A stretch of 64,000 bases of DNA from positions 1,170,501-1,234,500 of the forward strand of contig BSBM01001664.1 of assembly GCA_027924585.1 (NCBI GenBank), in the 5' to 3' direction. Both the position numbers and the translations under genes were made by a program. The DNA is from Larix kaempferi. Lineage: Eukaryota; Streptophyta; Pinopsida; Pinales; Pinaceae. The notes under the pieces were generated by a model, which did not search any database, was not told the DNA's origin, and was given only the letters and a program-made list of their open reading frames with translations. Position 1 is the stretch's first letter. The number at the start of each line of letters is the position of its first letter. Positions 10,333 to 23,806 of this stretch are shown here, one piece after another.

Positions 10333-11550
10333 TCAGCTTGTAAAGTCCTCCTTCTTCTCTACTCCAATGGCTACTGCATCATCAATAGTCTTCCCCTTTG
10401 GCCACATAAGGACTTCACCATCTATAAATGCAATACGAAGACCTTTCTTATCTAATGCTGAAATAGATAGAAGGTTCTTCTTCAAACCTGGTACATAAAG
10501 TACATCCCTCATGTTCATGGACTTTCCAAAGTCCAATTTGTAAGAGGGTTCTCCCATTCCTTTGATGGGATATTGATAGTCATCTCCAAGCTTTACCTTG
10601 TGTGGAGATTCCTTCTGTATGAGATGTGAGAGGGATTCTTTGTATCCTGTCATATGTTTTGAAGCTCCACTATCTACTGGCCAAGTATCACTTCCATGAG
10701 ATACTGAACCAGTGAGTGCTGAGATTAGCACATACTCTTCACTGGAGTATTCATCTTCTTTGGTTTTGACTTCTTCATCATACTCACTGTCTTCCGTTGC
10801 ATGAGCATGGAATCTCTTCTTCTGCTTCTTATGTTGTCCAGATTTGAGTGGACAATGTCTCGCAATGTGTCCTGTCTTGTGATAGGAGTAACATTCAACT
10901 GAAGATAGGTCTCTCTTGAACTTCTTTTTCTTTTGAGGTCTTTGTGATATTCTTGGAGAGTCTTCACGGGAATGCACATCGTTCTTCCTTTTCCTTCCAC
11001 CTATGGCATGAGTTGCCAAAGCTTGATCTTCATTGTCATTTAGTTTCTCCTCTCTCACCGCTATTCTCTCTTCCTCTTGCACACACTCTTCCCATAGCTG
11101 TTTGAACTGGATCAATTTCTTTCTAGCACATATTCCATGAACAAATGGTTCCCAATCTCTGGGGAGATGATTTAGAGTGGTCATCACAACTTCAACATCT
11201 TCTACAGTGTCTCCCATAGCTTCTAATTTTTCTTTGATTTGGGACACTCTGGAGACGTATGAGTGAATGGACTCAGACTTCAAGATCTTCTCTCCCTTGA
11301 GTTGATTTCTCAAGGTCATCTTCCTATTAATGTTCTTTCCTTCAAATAGGTTGGTCAGGGCATCGAACATTACTTTTGGAGTCTTCTTTGAAGACACTTG
11401 AGGGATCAAGTGATCTTTGATAGAATTAACTATGATCCTCTTTGACTTGACCATATTCTTCTTATGCTTTGCTTTCGCTTCATCTCCCTCTGGTTCTGTA
11501 AGCCCTTCCTTTATAAAGCCTTCTAGGTCATGTTCCTCAAGAATGAGCAT
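10333..11550 (-). pseudogene. Copia-1 Gag and protease
   Basis: A 405-residue open frame on the minus strand, long for a relic here. The N-terminal half is a copia Gag capsid (blocks such as IIVNSIKDHLIPQVSSKKTP and MTLRNQLKGEKILKSESIHS). Around residue 215 comes CYSYHKTGHIARHC, a CCHC zinc knuckle with its second Cys replaced by Tyr. At about residue 292 is the aspartic protease site WPVDSGASKHMTG with an intact DSG, then LLSISALDKKGLRIAFIDG. The true Gag start probably lies slightly upstream of the first Met because neighbouring copies have about 30 more residues. This is the best preserved coding block of copia-1. Confidence 0.85.
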
Positions 11551-12020
11551 GACTCTATATTTCCATGCCCTGAAGTTCTAAGCTCCCTCAATCTTCTCAT
11601 CAAGCTTGGTATTGTTTGTCATCTTGATATTATGAGAACCTCAAATGGAAATATAATAGATTTGAGAGTTACCAGAAAAGTTGTCCTTCTGAAAACTGCT
11701 TCTACCTTGACGGTTTGTCAGAGAAACCCTAATTTTCCAACTTCGGGATTTTGGAAAACTAATTGGATGAGCAAATTTGCCTCCTCAAGGCGAGTTGAAT
11801 AAAGTACTCCCTCTCCCAATTCTGTGAGCAGATGATCCAAAAACTTGATGCTCAAAAATGAAAATTCTCAGAATTGAAATCTGCTTCGACAGAAAGATGC
11901 GCCCTAGTGAGGCGAGTTAGATGCACCCTCTTTTCCAACTGATCTATGGAGGGAGCTCCCGGAACAAGAAGCCCTAGTTTCTGCAGTTGCAGAGGCTGCA
12001 CAATGTTTTCTTTCAGGCCT
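11551..12020 (-). other. Copia-1 5' leader
   Basis: Between Gag and the primer site. Non-coding; similar in place to the leaders of copia-2 and copia-3, which end in a comparable sequence just before gctctgatacc. Confidence 0.6.
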
Positions 12021-12033
12021 GCTCTGATACCAT
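12021..12033 (-). other. Copia-1 primer binding site
   Basis: gctctgataccat on plus is the reverse complement of ATGGTATCAGAGC, complementary to initiator tRNA-Met. It abuts the LTR and fixes element orientation as minus. Confidence 0.85.
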
Positions 12034-12545
12034 GTTAGTTTTTCTACTTGTTTAGCATAATAACACTAAACAATCTATCACTAAAAGAAATACAAGCACA
12101 ACAAACACAATGAACACAATATTTCTCTCGGGGAAACCACAAGGGAGAAAACCCCGACAAAACTTCCTCAATATAGAATTCACAAGGGAGAAAACCCTGA
12201 CAAAATCAGCTTCTCTTCCACTTGTGCGAGCTTCTCTCTCTCTCCTATGCGAACTTGTGTGAGTGAGGTGAGTGTTACAAATGAGCAACTCATCTTCTAT
12301 TTACATTTGACTTGACCTTTTACTAACTAGGTCGGCTCTAACTCACCTAACTGGGCCAACCTGTACTCTTTACAATAAAATATTCTTTCTAGATCTTTCC
12401 AGGCTGACCTAATCAGTTAGGGTTTACATTGACTCTTTCAATGACTCTTAAAATATCAATTACATCAATGACATCTCTCGAAGGAGGAATACAATAATAC
12501 AATAGACAAATACATCTAGAATATCTTCCGTAGTTACATTTCTTT
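12033..12545 (-). mobile_element. Copia-1 5' LTR
   Basis: Starts (plus sense) tgttagtttttctac right after the primer site and contains the block shared with the other copia LTRs: ggagaaaacccc, tcctcaatatag, gcttctctctctctcctatgcgaac, a diverged TATA region near 12296, and the tail agaatatc...gttacattt. The outer end (about 12545) is blurred where solo LTR F begins. The 3' LTR partner was not found. Confidence 0.75.
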
Positions 12546-14324
12546 AATAGGATACATACCTGGGGTTAACGTGGTAGAAATATTCAAGCCACTAAGTGTG
12601 TCCTTGGGGGCAAGCCTCAAGTCAAGTACTGTCGCTTGAATCTTGACTTCCTCCGTTTAGGCAAACTCCTAACGAAGCCAAGTGGGGTGGACCCTAAAGG
12701 TTACTAAGGCTGATTAAGCTAATTAGTTTTGGTGGATGAGTAAGTTTTTTTTATAAAAATGAAATTGATACAAGAGATTTGCAATGTATAAAATTAAAGC
12801 ATAACAACATAAATATTAAAAGTGCTCCCCAACCATTCGACACATGATAGAATTTAAACAAAAAGATTGCAATGATAAAGCAAAAGACCAGTGCTGATAA
12901 TGGAGTCAAATAAAGTGTTGTTGTAATGCTTGAAATAAAATGTTGTGCGAATGCTCTTGGTCAATTTTAAATTATTGTGGAGATGAGTGGATCATTAGGG
13001 AGGGGGATTTCCGATATACCTTGAGGCACTGGAAATATGTCCGGATTATGACAAAGGTGGCTCCTCACTCATAAATGTGGGTTGGATCGGAGTCTCTGGG
13101 AGGTGTTCAACACTACACTAAACAAGGGTGCAGTCTAACGGTATCCCGAGGTCACTACCCAGTGGTTCCCGCTTCCTTTGAAGAATTTCCCCACACAATG
13201 TCAAGAAACGATTACGCCATATTTTCGTAAATGGGAGGTTAATTGAAGAAAAGGGAGACTACCTAGAGCATACAGGGACAAAGACTTGTTAATTTTAAGA
13301 ATTTTTGAACAAAGTTTTCTTGTTTATTAAAACCCCAAGAGTCTCTTTTCTGGCTAGTACTCGGGCAAGCCCTTATCTTGAACTCCATTTCGGGAAAGCA
13401 AGGGGGGTTAATTAAAAGTAAAAGACGAAAAACTAAAATGTTATCTAATTACTACACTACCGAGGTAGTGGGTAAGTATCCAATTACTTTTGCATAAGAT
13501 AAATCAAATAGTATTGGAAAAATATAGTCTACAAAAACCAAGATAAAAGGTTCCTATGTCCTGAGTGAGTCAATGGCCCTGTTGTCCACTAAGTTGCACT
13601 TAGGTGGACTCCTTGTGAACCTCAGAAGACTTGAACAACTTACATTGTTCACTGCTAGAGTTCAGAAGGTTCATTAGGTCAAATGTTTGGCCCTTTGTAA
13701 AATTTGCATGTCCAGACCCCCATGGGGGAATTGTAATAAGTTGGTCTAAGCATGATACTTTTGTAAAAGGCTTGGCCTACCTTAGGTTTTACTATCAAGG
13801 GGATACTCTAGAGTGTTTTTTCCTTAGGAATTATGCTTTACGCTCTAGTGGCATATAATTCCTAAGTTTTTCACACATACCTCCAAAGCTGGAGTATTTG
13901 CCATGGTGGTCAAGCCTAGAGAGGTTATTAAATTATTTAATTAAAAAATATTAACTATGAGAGAAATCAAATTCCTAAATCAGTGGAATTTGGTCTAGTG
14001 AAGGCCCAATTGAGTTGGCATAGGTATTTGATGAATATTCCAATCAAATTTTGGAGGATTCAATCAAGGATTTATCTTGGATGAGTTGTCCTCTCTTGGG
14101 AAGTGCACCTTCCTCAATTGGGCGACTCTCTCTTGAGATGGCACATTTGCATTGGTGGGGAGTTAATCCCAAAGCTTGGGTGAGGGTGCCTCCCTTAGGT
14201 GGCAACCCATTCATCCTCAATCACACAAATGGAGGGATCAATCAAGGATTTGATTGACACTTGGCTCCTTCTCTCCATGAATGCGCCCCCTTGTCCATTG
14301 ATGTGCCCTTCCTCTCTGAAACTC

Positions 14325-14332
14325 TATATAAG
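14325..14332 (+). promoter_or_regulatory. LTR R TATA box
   Basis: tatataag, followed about 20 bp later by cattgctccattg; placed as in LTR Y (42532-42540). Confidence 0.5.
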
Positions 14333-15399
14333 CAAGGCCATTGCTCCATTGTTTTCATGGATGCATTGAACCTCTGCTCAATTTGTAATTTGTTGCTCTT
14401 TGAATATATTTGAAAGACTTTGGAGGTCCATCTTGTGCATTGGTGTCGGATTATGAGCTTATGAGGTGATATTGTGTCTTATTTTGCATTTCTTGCTTTC
14501 ATTTACATGTTTGATCTAGTTTATGTGCTATAGAAATAAGCATTTACGGTTGATAATTTGATTATTTGTGTTTAGATGCAAAGAGATTTAGTAGTAACCA
14601 ACAATATTCAGCTATACTTAGGTTCTTTTGCTTTCTTTCTATTCTAACACGCTAGATCTCACAGTTTTTTTGTTGGAAGTCCTGTTTCTTAAGCTGCAGA
14701 TCACAGGCAACAAGGAGGATTGGAACTTGGTTCTTCTTCTTCTCTTTGGGCATTCTTTTTCTCTAATATCTTTTGCTTACAGATGCTTCTCAAGAAGATT
14801 GCAAGAACAAGAGCTTGAGGCCAAGATCTTCATCCATCTCTCTCAAAACAAAACTTCTTTCTTTCCTTTTAAATTTTGTCAATTAGCTTAAAAAATGGAT
14901 CTAGGTCCTTTATGCACAATTATTTCAGATCTATTCATCCTTAAGCATATTTAAAAAGTTAGATCTTAGCATTTTCAAGAAGCTACTTCTATCACTAGAT
15001 CTAAACTGAATATTGTACTTGCATTAAAAAAATTTCAAATATTTTTCGAAGTACAATTTATTTATTTATTTTTGTTTCTTGTTTCCCATCATATTCTAAT
15101 CATATTAGCTTGCTGGTTTTTAGCAGGTCCAAGGAAATACAAAAGGAAGTTCTAGTCATTTTTCGCCAGAAAGTGCCGAAAAGACATTCGTGGACCCCCT
15201 TTCTTCAAGCTTTTATTTTTAGAATTTTTTAAGCCCTTAGATCCAAGTTAAATGAACTAAAGTGGCATTTATTTGAGCAAGTATTGTAATATTATTAAAT
15301 GAGAGCAGTGGGATACTCAACGCGCACAGCCCATCCCCCTTGGGGGGATTTGTACTGTGTCAAATTTTTGTGTAATAAATTTTTCTAACAACACAACAA

Positions 15400-15419
15400 A
15401 CACACACACACACACACAC
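15400..15419. repeat. (CA)n microsatellite
   Basis: About ten CA dinucleotides inside LTR R. Confidence 0.9.
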
Positions 15420-18400
15420 CTTTTAATTTTGCAGGATTGTATACTTAACTTATTTCACAGTTTAATTTTGCTTTTACTTCATTTTTTAATTTTCGCAAGC
15501 GTAATTTAGAAATAACACAAAATCTCGTTGCCACGAAGTATGCTCTCACCACCACACAAAGGCTTTGCCGGATAGTGGTGGATAATCAGAAAAGTGACAC
15601 ATAGGTTTTGTGCTGCTTTACTTCTGTTTTAAGCTTTGAGTTTTCTTTTCTTACAATCATGAACCAGAAGTAATATTTAGCTTATAGCTCAAAGTATGCT
15701 CTTTCCCCTTGCGGGCATCTTGCCTGGCCCAGTGGGAAATAAGAAAGAGCTATAAACTACTTTCTAAAGTTTCACATCTAATCTAAACAACTCACATAAT
15801 AAAATTTACTACCCATCACATAGTGGAAATCCGACACTACGTAACTTGAATTTTGTGTGGAGAAATTTCTTAGAGGAAGTAGAAACAATTAGGAGGCGAC
15901 CTTAGGGCACAGTTAGACTACACCCTAGTTGGTGTAGTGTTGAACACCTCTCTAGACTCCATTCCCGTCCACACGTCTTCGTGAGGAGCCACCATCTTTC
16001 AGTTTCCGTACATTTTCCTTGTACCTCACGGTATCTCGGGAGCTCCCCTTTTCCCTAAATAACTTCGAATCGTTAATAATTTAAAAGTAACCAAGAGACG
16101 ATCGTGAAACTTTCCCTTTCAACAACATTTTTTATACCTTGTATATTGACTCCATAAGGCACTGGTCCACAACAAACTTTTCATTCACTTTTGCTTAATA
16201 TCATATTTTGTTGTGCTATCTATATTGGTTGTCATTTCATTTCGCTGGTGAAAGCTTTTATTTAAATTATTTTGCAAAGCAATCTTGGAAACTATTTTTT
16301 CATAAACTTCCTTAAACTCCTAAAAAACATCCTTAATTAATTCACCAAAACATTCTAATAGCCTTAGAAACATTCCGTAGGGACTACCCCCCTTGGCTTC
16401 GATTAGGAGTTTGGCCTAAACGGAGGAGTCAAGATCAGGTGACAACCTTGACTTGAGACTTGCCCCCAAGGGTGCACCAAGCAGTAGCATAGATTTTTGC
16501 TGCGTTAACCAGGTGCGCAATCCGGTTGCAACAAGCCCAATACTTGGATTAGACCACGACGGTAAGTTTTAATTAATCTTGGTTAATTTCAATTAAAACT
16601 AAAACTAAAGTAAAAGTTAGAAAGTTATAGAAATGACAACATCCACAAAAAAGAAACCGACACCAATCCCCCCTGGGGGGATGAGAAGCAAGCTTTATGA
16701 GCTTGCTTCCAAAAATAATTTTATTATGAGATTACAATGCCAACTTGAAGGTAAAATAACTCCTCTTTCTCCTTATAAATTTTGGAGAAAAGAGGTTACA
16801 AAAATTTGAGGCAAAGTTTGGAAGGAAAGGTAAGGTTCGAAAAATTCTTGGATCGTCCAATCTTGTCAAAATAAGTGCTCCAAAGATATTTTTCTGCTGT
16901 CATGCAACAAAAACCAGCAAACAAATTAGTAGCAAAAGTGCCCAAAATCACTTTAGAAGTCACTTGGGCAAATAAAAAAAAATCCTAAAAATTCCAAGTT
17001 AAAAAACTAGTTTAACTAAAGCAAAAAAGACTAAGATGGGTTGGCTAAATAGCCAACCCTCTTAGGGTCTTGGACAACCTTGAAAAGGTAGCCAATAAAG
17101 CACTTGAGTTGCTTGATTTAACTTTAAAATACTTCACAAAGAACCATTCAAAAAAGCTTTAAATCTACTTAAATAACTTGCTCAAAAAATACTTTCCTAG
17201 AGCTAGATCCAAAGAAAATATTTAGCAATTTAAACAACTTCTAATCTAAGCACAAAATCAGATCTATTCTTTTAAATATGCTTGATAAATGAATTAGATC
17301 TGAAACTTTTAAGAACTGGTAACCAAGATAAATTTTAATTTAAGAAGAGAAAGAGTAAGGTGAGTAAAACTTGTTGCCGGAAAGATCAACCAAAAATGTT
17401 TTTTCGTGGAGTGCCGAGGGACAATATCTTGTAATGTTATTAGAAATGGAGTGGAGTCAAACTAGATCCACACCTCCTCTAAGCTTGGCAACCTGAAAGC
17501 TAAATCACAATCTTGCAAACCACCCTGTGAGATCTGTATATATGTATGCAAAGAGACAAAAATAACATGCAAATAAACTTATTTAACATGTAAATCTTAA
17601 ACCTCTAAACATATATATCAAAGATGGAAATGAATAAGTAATCTTACTTACAAATCTCCACTCCTATTGATTCATAGGAATCCTTCAAATGCCAGATCTA
17701 TGAACGGAAGAAGCAAAGAATTGAGACAAAGCCAAAATTACCTCATGAACAACATGACAATGGTGATCCACACATAAAAGCGCTACACAGCTTAGCCTCG
17801 AAAGCTTTCTTTATTACCAATGCAAAATAGAACAAATTTACAATTGCAAGCCTACTCTCAATCCAACTCTAACTAGTTTGGAATAAGAGGGCTGCCCATT
17901 ATTTATAGAAGAAAGGGAGAGGAGGGTGCACTAGCTAGTGAAGAGGGAGTGTGCACTAGTTGAGGGAATCAAGCTATAGTTTGTGGCTTGATGGAGGGGG
18001 CAGCCTCCACCATTTGGGCTTCCAAAAATCAACTTAAAGGCTGCCTTAAATAGTGTTGCAAACTCCTTAAATGATGCGCCCCCCCTCTTAAGGAAATGCG
18101 CCCCCCTCATGAGGAAATGCGCCCCTCTTTGTGGGGAGTTGATTCCTTCAGTTATGCTGCCCCAAAACATGCCAAAAACACTCCCTAAAACCTTTCAATC
18201 AGATCTGACCTTAACTTCTTACAAATCCCATCAATTTAGGAATTGGATTTTTTTCTCATTTTTTACTTTTTTGGCATTTTTTCTCACCTTTTTGACTTAT
18301 TTTTGGAAAAGTGAAAAATATGATAAATAAGGTACAAGACTATTGGGTCTTGGGGTAAAATAGGTGCTCTGAGTTTGAAAATGAGCACCCCCATGGCAGA

Positions 18401-18938
18401 ATTGGCCCCTATACCACACTTTTATTACATTTTCAATTTTCTCCATTAAACTATTAAAAAATAGTCCAATTTTACAGAAAAAATATTTTTTCTCGGAACT
18501 TAAAAAAAACCTAGGGGGACCTAACACATGTCCATACGACTCAATTTTAATGCCTTGCATGGTTTAATACATTGACACTTAGGCTCTAATAACCTTGTAA
18601 GGCTGAAACACCACACCGACTACCCCAACTTTGGAGGCATGAGTGAAAAACTCAAAAATTATTAGTCGTTTGTTCAACAACAAATAATTAACAAGGAAAA
18701 AACACTCTGGGCTAGTCGGATTAATGTTTTAAGTCCTAGGAAGCCGAGTCTTTTCCATGCAGCTACCATACTAGCACATTTTATTACAATTCCCCCGAGG
18801 GGGTATGAACATGTGGTACAAAAAATAAAGGGCCTAGAAGGCCTGATGGACTTTTGAACTCTGATAATGAACAGTTTGACATGTTCAAGCTTTGTTGGCT
18901 CACTTGAAATCCAACTAAGTATGACTTAGTAGAAAACA

Positions 18939-20520
18939 CTCTTGAGGTAGTCAAACATGCTAACAACCTCATAATCAGGCCCCAAAATTCGGGTAGGTGC
19001 TCAATCCAAGGTAGAATGAACTCTTAGGAAGTGAAAATAGTCCAACATGTGAAGGAAATAAGCTCCCAAGTTTAGTGCTCCATCATAAAGTGCCTAATAG
19101 CCATCAATAATGATCAAATACCAAAGTATTTGTCTAATAAAACCCCTCTAATGAAATAATAAATTAACACAATATCAAACTCAGGCAATGTTAGTCTAAC
19201 ATGATAATAATACATAAGAATTACATTACAAATGCACTTTCTACAAATAATCCATTAATTAATAATTTCTACCTATCCAGTCGAACGTTGGTGTGACCCT
19301 TAGAACCCTTTTACATGTGAGACTTATAAATTAACATGCAGAGCCCAGGTCCGTACATGTACGAACCTCACTTGTACTTGTATGTCATGTAACTGTATGG
19401 TCTAGCTTGGGTTTCCTCCCCTTGTGTTCTTCATCGATCTGTCTTGCTTCCTTGTCTATGTCTTAGTGGAGGCTAAGTCCTCCTAATCGACCCAGTTTCC
19501 TAGCCCGTGACGTGCTCCATGGGTTTCCTCCACCCATCCCTCACTTATCTCTTTCTGTCCTCCCTCTTTCCTTGTCCTCTCGTCCCCTCTACTGTGGGTC
19601 TCCTCCAACTTCTTGTCCTCTTCATCTGTATGTTCCCCTTCTCTGCCCTTCTGTCCATGACCCCCTGAGTGGGCCTCTTCCTATCTACTGTTCCCTTCTT
19701 TCCCCCATTCCCTCTCTCCATACTTGGTGTGTCCCTTCCCTCCATCTCTCGCAGCCCTCTCCTCTCCCACGCCCCTGTCCCTTCCCATGACCCTTGAGTC
19801 ACCCATCGCATTGTCCATCCCAACCCTTCGTGTATTTGTTCATAACTAGCAATTCTTGCTTCTTTTTGCCACAATTTCTGCAATGGAAGTGCAAATTTTT
19901 TAACCAAGTTAAGTCTTCCCCCATAGCCATGGCAAAGTCCAAGTTAAATTAAATCTGACAAAGTTGAGGTAGAATGCATCCACGAGGATAGCATATCTGC
20001 ATTTAGAGAAGATAATGCCTTAATCTGGAGAGAGGGGAGGGATTTTCTTCCTTAAATAAGTCGTTAGGTGTTTTTATTAAGCCCTTTGAGTGACTCTTTA
20101 TTTCCCACTATATTTAAGTGTTACTATTTCAGTAATGTCAGCCTGTTAATATATCGGGAGTCAGCTTTGTGTTATTTCTTTAACTCTTTATTTACTTTTC
20201 TCAAATTTTCCTTGCCCGTTCTAACTAGTTTTTCTCTTTGAATTGTAAATTACAGGGTTATAGATGATGGGAAGGGCATATATATTGGTTGTGATTATAT
20301 TTCTTAGATATAGGATTTGATTTGAGATTTAAAGCACTAATACTGATTTTCTATCATTGTTATTCACTTTCTATTTTATTTGATGACTATTACTATTGAT
20401 ATTTGTTTTAATTTTGTCCTTATGTAGTCATGTGTTACTAGTTTTAACATGCATATATATATATCTCTATGATTGGTTGCCATGGTTGGAATATAAGTTC
20501 TTTCCTTCTTTCCATATTAG
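18939..20520. other. Non-coding, intron- or intergenic-like
   Basis: No recognised element or gene. A pyrimidine-rich block at about 19500-19800 (ccctc and cttcc runs) gives long but low-complexity frames on both strands, which I reject as genes. A good pyrimidine tract and acceptor lead into the possible exon at 20521. Confidence 0.4.
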
Positions 20521-20613
20521 ATAATATAGTGGAACAGGTGACTGCAGGTGTGCATTCACAAATGGATATGTCTTCACTTGTTGCTAGAGTTCGATCGTTG
20601 TCTGGATTGTCAG
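20521..20613 (+). CDS. Possible isolated exon (phase 1-1)
   Basis: A pyrimidine-rich acceptor (ttctttccttctttccatattag) ends at 20520 and a donor (cag|gtacta) follows 20613. The 93 bp between reads in one frame as D-NIVEQVTAGVHSQMDMSS followed by LVARVRSLSGLS-G, amphipathic and of normal codon composition, with the first codon split 1+2 and the last leaving one base. That phase is compatible with the carrier exon at 30373, also on plus, but a direct join would omit much of a carrier domain, so other exons or another gene are possible. I do not recognise the peptide. Confidence 0.35.
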
Positions 20614-23600
20614 GTACTACTTTAAGGAAAGATAGCATTGTTTCTCGTTGTACCTTGTGCTTTAGAGATTAATAAAGGGTTCTATTCCAACCGTAGGCAA
20701 CAAAAGTTCGCATTATTGGGTGTACTAGTTTGCTGACCTTTTTTGTGTTAAGAGATAAAAATGAAAATCATCTTTTGAACTTGTGACGAAAGATGACCTT
20801 TTAGTTTCAATGATGTTTGCTTCAGTTTAGATTTATAAAATGTATATTTTCTTTTCATTTGGCTGCATTTAAAAGTTGTTTTTTTCCATTTTTCCTTTTG
20901 ATTGTTTGTTTGATCCATAAAAGCTTATGTATTTTAAAATAGTTATTGATTCATTAGTTTTGGGGTGTTTATCAGGATTTGTTGATTTTATGGCAGTCCG
21001 AATCAATGTGCTTTCTCGCTTGTAGTACCTATCCTAATAGATAGATTTGACATTCAACATGATCATTGAATTTTAATTCATGGATATACTGATCTTTTTA
21101 AGGATCTAGACCTACATCTGCAACAATAAAGACACTGAAACACCAATCAAAACTTAGTATTTTCAAAAACTAAAATTGTTGAATGATAAATCAGGGAAAG
21201 ATATGCTAACATATCTGAATTTGAGATCAATTCCCCAAGCATTGAGCAGTAGATCTGAGAAATACAGTTGTAGATATTACAAACCAGCAAACAAGAAACC
21301 TGTAGCAACACTCTTAAAATTGACGCACTCTACTTAGGTGGGTGCTCTCCTTGCTTGAGTCTTCTTATGTTAACTTGCCCCGTAACTCTCCCATTGCTTC
21401 TCACAAGCACACATGTGGAGGATAGAGACAAATCAGCAAACAAGTTGCTGAAGACTCACTTTTAACTCTCCTAACTGATAGGCGAGCTATATTAAGCACA
21501 CCACCTAGAAGAGGCATACTAAATTTATGCTGACATGCATGGACAGATCTTCAGTAGTGTTATCGCAGAAGTTCTTGTGACCCTTTTGTGTGTAATCTTA
21601 TCCAAGACGGCAGACAGCTATGATCACTAGGTTTGTGATATCTAAGGAATCCTATCCCAAATGTGTCACACCAAGTGGATTCCTCTCTCTTTAGGCTTCC
21701 CAAACTCACTTGTGGTGAAACTCAGACTAGCCACGGGAGGTGATCCAGCCCAACTTTCCAAGGGATGAATTGAGTGAAAGCTCAGCTCTTCCTATGTAAT
21801 TGCTAGGCAGTTTTTAAGAGGCCACATGTTACTTTCAGGGGTTAAGGAATTGATGTACAAAACAGGTACCCTGGGGTTGACTTCCAAAACTTGAAAATAG
21901 TCACTAAGCTAGGATTACTAAGGTTGGTTCTGAAATTATTGAATATAGGAAAACTCACCAGTGAAACAAATCACTTAGTAGCTCATGAAAATGAAGTCTA
22001 GAAGTGGTGTATGAAAGCTAAATGTTCCAACTCTTTTCCAAAATTTGATATGGCTTAAGGGGGTTGCAAAATTTATCAATGCTTGCAGAGAAAAGGAGCT
22101 GGGTTTGTCTTACAAATGCCTTCACACTCAAAGAAACTTGCTGCTAATGAAAAATAACACATGCATAACACAGGGCAGCAAGTAAAACTAGCATGCAAAG
22201 GGAAATGGGAAAAACCCACTCGATGAAAATCGACTTGGAGATCAGTGCCTACACCTAGGGCATTATGGAGTCAAATAATGGGTTCGCTTAGAGTATCAAT
22301 CAACCCAAATGCAAAATGCAAGTTATCATCAAGTGAAAAATACCCACAAACCCCGCATGCAAACAAAAACAAGAGTGAGAAATACTGAAGTGTGTGTGTG
22401 TGTGTGTGACTAGTGGATTTTCCAAATAGAACAACAAGAGAGGAGTAAACTCTAAAACCTTACTCGGTTCCGGTGGTTGATGAAGTTATCTACCCCGTCC
22501 TTGCAATAGTTCTCAAATCCTCAACTCTACCAACTGGCCGCATTAGTTTTCCTAGTGTTCCAACCTGCAAGTGTCACAAGATAGAGTTAGCAAGGGAAAC
22601 TCTAATGCCAAATGAAAAATAACAATTGCAAATTGAAATTAGTGTGCTAAGAACAGAAAATAAGAGGCAAGAAAAGGATGAGATTTTAATCCTAATCAAA
22701 CTCTGTAAGCTATCTCCATTCTGCCAAGATGACCAAGACACCTTGTTGGCGCTATTGCTCTTCCAAACTGCACAAAATCACCAAGTATAGATGCCCAAAT
22801 CGCTACAACAGAGATCCAATACATGAAGGAGGATAGCAAAGACAATATTCACTCAACAAACAACTCGGAAATGGACAAGAGAAAGAGCTCCAAAATCTGG
22901 TTGTGTATCACTGTTGCAAATGCTTTAAACTCCCTTAACAATGAAGAGCTCACTCTCTTTTAAAGATGGAGAGTGAGCAAGATCGCTAGCTCATCTTTTT
23001 GTGGATGTCTGAGATTAGAAAATGCTCATAATGATCAACGATATAGGATTTATCTCATTTTTATCATTTTTACATGGCTAGAAATGACTATCTAAGGAGG
23101 GGGGCGAATTACCTCCAAATGCCCAAGTACATGCTCATGATACATAATTGATACATCAAATAAGTTGCTAGGGACATCAAGTTCACCCCTTGGTGATTAC
23201 ATTTCACTTTATCACATGGCCAAACTCAAGATCCAAGTCGCCTCATGAGAAATGCGCCCCCCTAAGGAGAGAGTGATCCCCACTACAAGGAGACAAATCA
23301 TAATGTCAAGTTGTGGTGCTAGGAAAGTGAGCATGGTGTGTCTAGGGGTCAATAATAACATTACCCAAGTCATCTTTTTGCCATTCACTTATCCCACCAA
23401 CATACATCCAAGACCTTAGTTATTTTTATTTTTATTTTTTCCTGAAATAAAATAATTAATAGCACAAATGACCAAATCTTCATCTTCCCTTGCCCGGATT
23501 GGGAATCTGATTGCACAGATGGATTTGCAAGCCTCAAAAACTATAAGATCCACTTCATATGTCTATAACCAATTTGATATGCTCTGCTTGTAGTCATCTC

Positions 23601-23806
23601 CAAATATTTTTAATTACTTACGCTAATTATTTTTCCGCAACTTGGGAAAATAACTTTAGTTTTAGCCTATTAATCCAATAATGCCTCAAATGGTATTTGG
23701 AGGGGTCCAATTGGCCTCCAATGGTAAGATATGATCAATAATGACAAGTAGTGAAGTCCCTGCTGTTGACCTATCCCTTTGACCAAGTCAAACCTAGGTT
23801 TGATCG
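20614..23806. other. Intron-like or intergenic stretch
   Basis: No gene seen. It holds a (TG)n tract at 22390-22408 and, near 22235-22290, the gatcagtgcc...ttatggagtcaaataa motif that recurs in several LTRs of the window, so an unrecognised old LTR probably covers part of 22000-23100. Confidence 0.35.
22390..22408. repeat. (TG)n microsatellite
   Basis: About nine TG dinucleotides. Confidence 0.9.

Larger units (their letters stand above)
13580..16533 (+). mobile_element. Solo LTR R nested in F
   Basis: Starts tgttgtccactaagttgc and ends ccggttgcaaca, the inverted equivalents of the X termini. It is flanked by ggccc (13575-13579) and agccc (16534-16538), a target duplication with one change. 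It is an inverted copy of the same family as F, as shown by the inverse of cgatataccttgaggcac and of ggagtctc...gaggtgttca at 15940-16040, and the inverse of the ccttgggggcaag...ctcctccg block at 16380-16480. It has a plus-strand TATA at 14325-14332 and no coding interior. Length is 2954 bp. Confidence 0.8.
12546..18938 (-). mobile_element. Solo LTR F, 3 kb family, split by R
   Basis: The left part 12546-13579 and the right part 16539-18938 together match X (46168-49495) in order: ccttgggggcaag with ctcctccgttta, the cagtgctgataatggagtca motif, ggatcggagtctc, gcaaggggggtta, then across the break cccctggggggat, gcaaaccagcaa-like sequence, ggtgctctgagtt, cctagggggac and the end gacttagtagaaaaca. 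Without R it is about 3.4 kb. Transcription sense is minus, judged by a TATA (tctataaata) on the minus strand near 17898-17907. No primer site or coding interior is attached, hence solo LTR. The left terminus is degraded. Confidence 0.65.

Noticed and set aside
9032-10455. Plus-strand frames within copia-1
   Set aside because: Antisense shadows of integrase and gag-protease.
19512-19907. Frames of 92 and 120 codons on opposite strands
   Set aside because: Low-complexity pyrimidine/purine-rich tract; both strands open, no domain.
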